NCBI GenBank assembly: GCA_020466095.1
Contig: CM035809.1
Coordinates: 19,074,430 to 19,138,429 of the forward strand
Length of the DNA: 64,000 nt
From: Chlorops oryzae
Taxonomy: Eukaryota > Arthropoda > Insecta > Diptera > Chloropidae
Direction: 5' to 3'
Each line of letters starts with the position of its first letter. The first letter of the stretch is position 1. Positions 58,820 through 64,000 of this stretch are shown here, one piece after another. Under the pieces are notes generated by a model. That model worked only from the letters and a program-made list of their open reading frames with translations. It searched no databases and had not been told where the DNA came from. The translations under genes were made by a program, and so were the position numbers.

Positions 58820-61150
58820 TCAATGTCTAAAAGTCTTCTTCCAACAATCTCGAGGCCTTATCAAATCTTAGCCCATTATCTGCTGAAAGCAAATTAAATA
58901 AATTAATTTGAAACTTTTTGATAAGTCTTGTATTTAATCCGTCAAATCCGAAGATCCTTTTAAAGAGGCGTTCAAATATCTGTCTGCAGGTAAGGAAAAA
59001 TATAAAGATATGAATTTTTTGTTTAGCAAGAAGAAACATAAAAGATTTTTCTGATAATGCAAGACACTTCAAACAAAAAAGCTTCGCAATCTATAAAAGT
59101 GGATCCTTATCTTCTATGAAAAAGGATGAAATTCGTTATGAAAGTCCACCAGGAAGGTGGAAATTTTAGACTCAAAATTGCTTCAGAGGAAGTTTAAACC
59201 TTTCATTGATTAATGACTGACAACCTTGTATATAATTTGTGGAGTTTCAGAACCAGACATGCTTGTTTTTTGATGAAAATACACCTCAAAATCCTTTTGT
59301 AAAAATGACAGTCATGTTTCCGCTTTTGTATTTGACATGGCTTGGATACATATTTGAAAAAGACTTGTCTACAGTTTAAGGTCCTCAATCTTTGACATTT
59401 GAAAAATCAATATCAAAAGCAATGTACGATTGAAAACTCTCAACTATTTTCGAAGAAGTCAAGCCGTCAAACCTTAATACTTAAATACATTCTGGCTCAA
59501 CGTATTTTGGAGTCCTGGCAATTTAGCAATTCTGTCCAAAATTTATTCAATCGAAACAATTTCGGTGTTTATGTAAATTGCATAGTCAACAAGGGTAAAG
59601 ATTTGATTTGTTATCTCAAAATTAAGGCACAAAAACCCAAAATGAAGGGTCATTTCATCTAAATGATATAATAGTATGTTGCCTCAAGTCAAGTTATGGT
59701 CCATACGAAGCATATACCAACCAGAGGGCCATATACCAACAAAAGGAGCTTCTCATGTTCTTAACAATAGAGATTGATTCACAAAAAAAAATCCCACAAT
59801 GAGTCTATTTTTATTTAATTTAAGAAGAGAAAATTCTTCGAATTCGACGAATGTGGGCTTAAAAAGAAAATTATATTTTTTTACTTGAATTCAAGTTCCT
59901 GGCCAAAAGGACATCAGAGTTTGACTTGGAATAACTTTTATCTTTTAAGCTATAAAATTACTTTAAGCTCCAGTTCATCGAATTTCCTTAAAAAGCGGCC
60001 TACAAAACAATTTCAAAAGCCATCATCAACAAGGATATAAAAATATAAACTTTCTCACTCGAACTGCCATTGAAAGCTAAATATAACGATCTCATTTTTA
60101 GCCAAGCAAAAAAAAAAAAACAAGTTTCAAAGCAAACATGTTTCGATAGCAAACAAGGTTGGTTGTGTATCCCCACTCCAACCAAAATCGTTCTTTTCTT
60201 TTCACTTTTTGCTTCTGAAGGTAATATCGTTCGAACGTGTGAAAAATACCCGACAGGAAGCAATGCCTCGAATCACATGAACACTACCACACACTCCCCC
60301 ACATACACTAACACTCACACAAACATACACGCACATAGAGATATAGCCTTATCTTTGGTAAGCAAAAATTTAGTTTCAACACACTCACCGAGATGTTATA
60401 GCAAGGATTTTCCCAATAGTGCTTTACAGCATTTTTCCTCTCAATTTAAGGTTCTCACTTGTCTGCTGCTGCTGCTGTTCGTGTTCATGTGTCTGTACCG
60501 TCGCTTGTTGCTTCAAATATGGTTGCTGCCGTCGAATGATTTAAATGTTCCTTTTTTCTTGGTGAATTATCTCGCATTTACATTTTCACTTTGAAAAATT
60601 CGTCTGACGCGGCGCGCTTACCTGCAGTGAATTTATTTTATTTTATTTTTATATTTTTTGCTTTATTTAAATTTATTGCGGTTAGACTCCAGACCTGCAG
60701 TTTACCGCCTTTGTTCACCAATTTACATGGCAATTAAAGAAAAACGCAACCAAATTTAGTAGCAAGCAATTCTGGTATATATTCGTATTTTACAAATAAA
60801 GCCAAATTTTATTCAGTTCACGTCGCAGTTCAGCGGTGTTAATTCGATTTGAATTGTGCTCTGTAAACTTCTTTTAGATCTTACTTATTTTAGGAGTTTA
60901 TTTATTGGTATCCGGATGAAAAGCATAAGAAATGTTGTCACTTAAAAAGGAATAAATTTGAGAGTATTTTTTCTCTCATAGAAGAAGAAAAAATAACTTC
61001 ATTTAATACAGATGAAGCAATTTCAAAGGACATGCGAAAACAATTATATGTTAATTTATGTCCATCAGCCAAAATTCATAAGCCAAGTTCATAATGAGAT
61101 TCTCATCACTACACAAAGGCATCAAAGCACGACGTATACGTAATGTTTAT
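58820..61150. other. AT-rich stretch; weak promoter and splice candidates near 60.6-60.9 kb
   Basis: The 174-codon open frame at 60,070-60,594 is rich in Thr/His from CACA repeats and Leu runs, and shows no domain. On the minus strand, CACTGCAG|GTAAGC at about 60,622-60,627 is an ideal splice donor. On the plus strand, ATTCAGTTC at 60,811-60,819 is an initiator-like word. Neither alone makes a gene. Confidence 0.3.
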
Positions 61151-61534
61151 TCATTATTCAATTTAATCCCAGTTGTGAAAACAAGCAGGCATGCCCGTTG
61201 TATTCATGATTCATGCCTTCCCCTGTTGTAAAACAAGAATGCATGCCAGAAGAATTAGTGATTCCTGCGTTCATGATCATGTATGTTTCACGACTATTTG
61301 AAAACACATGAAACATTTCTTCTCCAGTGGTAAAAAAAGAACGCATGCTCGTAGTATTCATGATTGATGCATTCATGATCCTGTTTGATTTATGAATCCT
61401 TGAAAACGTTGAATCTCTTAAGTACATCGCAAATCGACCCAAAATAATATGTATGTTATAAAGATACCGTACATAAATACGAGGCCGCTACAGATCGTTC
61501 CAACGTTAATAAATTAAATGTAGCAATTGCGAAT

Positions 61535-61620
61535 GAGATCTCTCGGTAGCGTAATGGGAGCGTGTTGCGATTTCTAACCTGGAGGGCTCGAGTTCGATTC
61601 CTGTCGCAGGCGGAAAAATT
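61535..61620 (+). repeat. tRNA-like SINE head inside composite element
   Basis: The A box is TAGCGTAATGGG (61,547-61,558) and the B box GAGTTCGATTCC (61,590-61,601), spaced as in tRNA genes. TTTCTAA lies where an anticodon loop would be, recalling tRNA-Arg(UCU), but the anticodon stem does not pair well, so it is not a functional tRNA. Confidence 0.65.
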
Positions 61621-61877
61621 GGGACTTAGAAAGATGCAAAGTAAACTTTCCAATTTGTGGTAAGGTTTGACCCAATTAGGGGCGTGCGGGGGTAGAAATC
61701 AAGTTGGCAGTTATAAGCTAAAGTTTCCTATCCAGTCGTCAGATACGCCGTGCTTATAAAATTTTTTTTTCCATTAATGTTTGAATGAAAGCAAGTCATT
61801 CCTCTAAGTTTTGAAATATTTTGAAATGTTATATAATCTACCTAAGTATTCACAAAAAAAAAAGAAGAAAAAATTAC

Positions 61878-61955
61878 GTTCGCCGCAGCGGGGATTGAAC
61901 CCGCCCACATCGGATTGTTACTGCTGGTTTAGGCGAACGAATTCCAGCAATCCGA
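61878..61955 (-). repeat. Second tRNA-like/B-box segment with crossing hairpins
   Basis: The minus strand has GGGCGGGTTCAATCCCCGC, a perfect T-arm (GCGGG/CCCGC around TTCAATC). Outer words CGTTCGCC (61,878-61,885) and GGCGAACG (61,932-61,939) are also complementary, and CGGATTG/CAATCCG form another stem that crosses it. It does not close as a standard tRNA. Confidence 0.5.
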
Positions 61956-62189
61956 TTATTGTGTTCTCAGGATCATTGATTCATGTATAGTAGGGAAGAT
62001 ATGTTTCATGGGTTCTCAAGCATCAATCAAACATTTTTTTTGTCTATGCATGATTTCCAATGACAATCCTGTATAAAAAAGAAGTGCAGAGCCATGGAAG
62101 GTTGGCATGCATGCAAAGCACCCTTAAGAGGCATGATTCATGCATCTTTCATGAATATTTTCACAACTGGGATTATTCAATTTAATACG

Positions 62190-62430
62190 AAATTGCGTTG
62201 CTCATACGCACGTTGTCCCTAAGCATGAAACGGTGTGCTAGGATGTTACACTATAAGTGTAATCCTTGAATGCAATGAGAAACGTTAGAGCTTCAATTAA
62301 TCATGCTCTTTTGGTTAAATTGTTTTATCATGCCGGAACAGTTGCTTTTTGGACTATTTTTGGAGCAAACCATTCTTTTTGAATTATTTAATTGAAAAAA
62401 TTATCTTAACTAGATTGATGTTAGAACATA
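62190..62430. other. Unremarkable stretch
   Basis: Nothing recognised. Confidence 0.5.
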
Positions 62431-62433
62431 TAA

Positions 62434-62550
62434 GGCCCGATTTCACCATGCTATTTAAATGAAACTTAAATAAAATGAACTGTCAAATTTCATTTTAAAA
62501 AATTAAAATTTTATTTAAGTTTTATTTAAATAACTTGGTGAAATTGGGCC
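62434..62550. mobile_element. 117-bp MITE, PIF/Harbinger-like
   Basis: GGCCCGATTTCACC at the left is mirrored by GGTGAAATTGGGCC at the right, and the inverted repeat extends for about 43 bp with few mismatches. TAA flanks both ends (62,431-62,433 and 62,551-62,553). A 3-bp TWA duplication and GGCC-type ends suit PIF/Harbinger. Confidence 0.75.
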
Positions 62551-62554
62551 TAAG

Positions 62555-64000
62555 AGTTTCTTTTTTATTAATCTATGAACTTTAGGAGTCCTTGTCTTCA
62601 TTTCAATTTAAACCTGTGCAATTTTAAGTTTTCGAACATATTCTTTTAGTCTTTATACCAGAGTAACTTTATAAAAAAACGTGTGCTATATTCAATTTTT
62701 TCAAAAGAAAACTGCCTGGCAGCAGTCACAAGCCTGGCTTAAGCTTTCATGAAGACCATAGTTTGAAAGTATAAGACATCAAAAACTATAAGAAAGGATG
62801 GAGTTGAGTTTATATGGCAAAGATTTATGGTATAAGTTAATTTTATTCCAAATCAAAATTTAATAATTCGCTCAAATAATTATATACCACGAATAACTCT
62901 TCCATTTTTTCCTCCTTTTAGAGTTAGAACAAAAAAACTTTCTTCAAATTTTGTTAAATATTTTCGTTGCTAAAAATTCTGGCTCTCCAATATTTGTCTT
63001 TAACAGAATGTCGGCAAATTGTTTTCTTTTTAAACAGAAACTTCGAAGTCATGGAATTTTATAATTGCTATCAAATTTTCTTTCACCTTGTCATGTGTCA
63101 TGAACTTATCAAAATTTTTTAAGAAATTCAATTAAGGAGTTTAGAAGAGCACTTTCTCCACTCATTTGATGTCTTCTATAATGAAGGATAAATATCGAAA
63201 TAATTTCTTTATAAATTTTATTGAAACTTTTTGTTAATACATGCTGAGACTTAAGAATTCAAACTTCTTAAGACTTCTAAAGAGGTCGTAAATGTTTCAT
63301 TATTTCATCACTGGATCATATTTGATAATTTCAGTCCGGTGCGAGTCAGTGTGAAAGCCTTGCAAGCTTTTCTTTTTAAAATTTTTTATCACCATCAGCT
63401 CTTTTTTGAGTTCTATTTTTGAATAAAATAATCATGAATGGGCTCGTTTTTTTAAGGGAAATGATTTTTTTTTTTAGGAGAAAATGGAGCCCTTACAGTT
63501 ATTATCCTTGGGGATTAATATTTGTGATCGGTTCGAATCCTTTTCAAGTCACATTAGTGATCATTTTCGAGTCTTCCAAGACTCATATTCGTCTTAAGTT
63601 TAGAGTCTATTTTCAGTCATATTTATTATCATTTTTAAGTCTTTCATTATTCGCACACGAGATCAATCTTTTCTTAATCACCAAGGGGGCTCGAAAATGA
63701 TTCTTAAATATGACTTCTGATGAAAGCAACATTGCAAATAATACCTCGGTTATTTCTCTCCTTTAATATTAATTTAATTTTTAATTGATTAAAATATAAA
63801 ACGAAAGATTTTAAAAACAATGCTTTAGCCTTTTTGTGTGTTAAAAAAAAAAGACACCTTTAATAGAATGCCAAGAAGCCTGAGTACCTTAAACAAACTA
63901 AGTGAGAATTTTTCATAAATATGCGAAAAATAAAATGAATTATTTTCTCCACGACTTTCGGTTTTATAGACCCCTTCCTTATACATAAAAAAATACATTT
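62555..64000. other. AT-rich stretch, nothing recognised
   Basis: No gene, RNA or bounded repeat seen. The open frame at 63,419-63,700 has no recognisable domain. Confidence 0.5.

Larger units (their letters stand above)
61168..62171. mobile_element. 1,004-bp composite element with 14-bp inverted ends and a 15-bp target duplication
   Basis: The ends are CCCAGTTGTGAAAA and TTTTCACAACTGGG. The 15-bp word ATTATTCAATTTAAT flanks the element perfectly at 61,153-61,167 and 62,172-62,186. The left part (61,168-61,420) has about three degenerate repeats containing TTGTRAAAA..GCATGC and TTCATGAT. The right part has related words in the opposite sense. The centre carries a tRNA-like SINE head on plus (61.54-61.62 kb) and a second B-box segment on minus (61.88-61.96 kb). 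No protein frame is recognised. A 15-bp duplication is longer than usual for cut-and-paste DNA transposons, so the class is unknown. Confidence 0.75.

Noticed and set aside
60070..60594. 174-codon open frame
   Set aside because: No domain or signal; Thr/His stretches come from a CACA-rich run, and there are no flanking splice or promoter signals that fit.
61535..61620. Functional tRNA-Arg gene
   Set aside because: A and B boxes are good but the anticodon stem and acceptor do not pair; best read as a SINE head.
1..64000. CRISPR arrays, operons, riboswitches or prokaryotic terminators
   Set aside because: The window is eukaryotic; no regularly spaced identical repeats with unique spacers and no prokaryotic gene organisation were seen.

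Overview
The window looks like AT-rich, gene-poor DNA from a dipteran insect, most likely a higher fly. The evidence is the overall composition, a complete mariner element, a jockey-like LINE, and an interspersed repeat carrying the 'ATATTCTTGATCAGGATCG' and 'CTGTCCGTCC' blocks that I recall from fly introns. There are no operons, no prokaryotic-type genes and no long host coding regions. Nearly all long open frames are chance frames in AT-rich or low-complexity DNA. The one intact, clearly recognisable protein gene is a mariner transposase.

Left part (1-16 kb). A CpG-containing, GC-richer island (about 320-760) ends in a good splice donor and looks like a promoter plus 5' untranslated exon. 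A second GC-richer block (about 7.3-7.7 kb) holds a short candidate exon: an ATG in good context, 11 codons, then a donor. The window may therefore be mostly first-intron sequence of a large gene. Between these lie a 175-bp palindromic MITE, a 564-bp hAT-type MITE with a perfect 8-bp target duplication, an inverted array of TGTAGACAAT motifs, a tRNA-derived SINE, and a foldback-like element. A 640-bp almost pure pyrimidine tract follows (8.6-9.2 kb), then a second SINE, a 5'-truncated jockey-like LINE with poly(A) and target duplication, and a second LINE fragment whose 3' tail is (TTAGG)n on the plus strand.

Middle part (16-46 kb). A roughly 530-bp fly repeat (18.2-18.7 kb), palindromic MITEs (22.3 and 40.3 kb), and a second and longer foldback-like element (25.4-26.75 kb). 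There is also a four-copy interspersed repeat (R3), a 147-bp hAT-like MITE, a SINE with target duplication, a 62-bp LINE-tail insertion with a 14-bp target duplication, and the complete mariner at 41,614-42,901.

Right part (46-64 kb). A near-identical direct duplication of about 2.36 kb (46.6-48.95 and 49.7-52.06 kb), several MITE families, a 560-bp MITE with about 120-bp inverted repeats, and a 1,004-bp composite element bounded by 14-bp inverted repeats and a 15-bp direct repeat that contains tRNA-like modules (61.2-62.2 kb). A small PIF/Harbinger-like MITE lies at 62.4 kb.

Relationships. SINE copies at 3.5, 10.7, 31.0, 46.4 and 55.3 kb share their 3' end with the LINE fragments at 15.5 and 32.2 kb, which suggests they use that LINE's machinery. 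The two foldback-like elements have arms built of about 20-21-bp units and a central remnant of a DDE transposase C-terminus. They are the best candidates here for something not well described. All statements rest on reading the sequence only; no search or alignment program was run.
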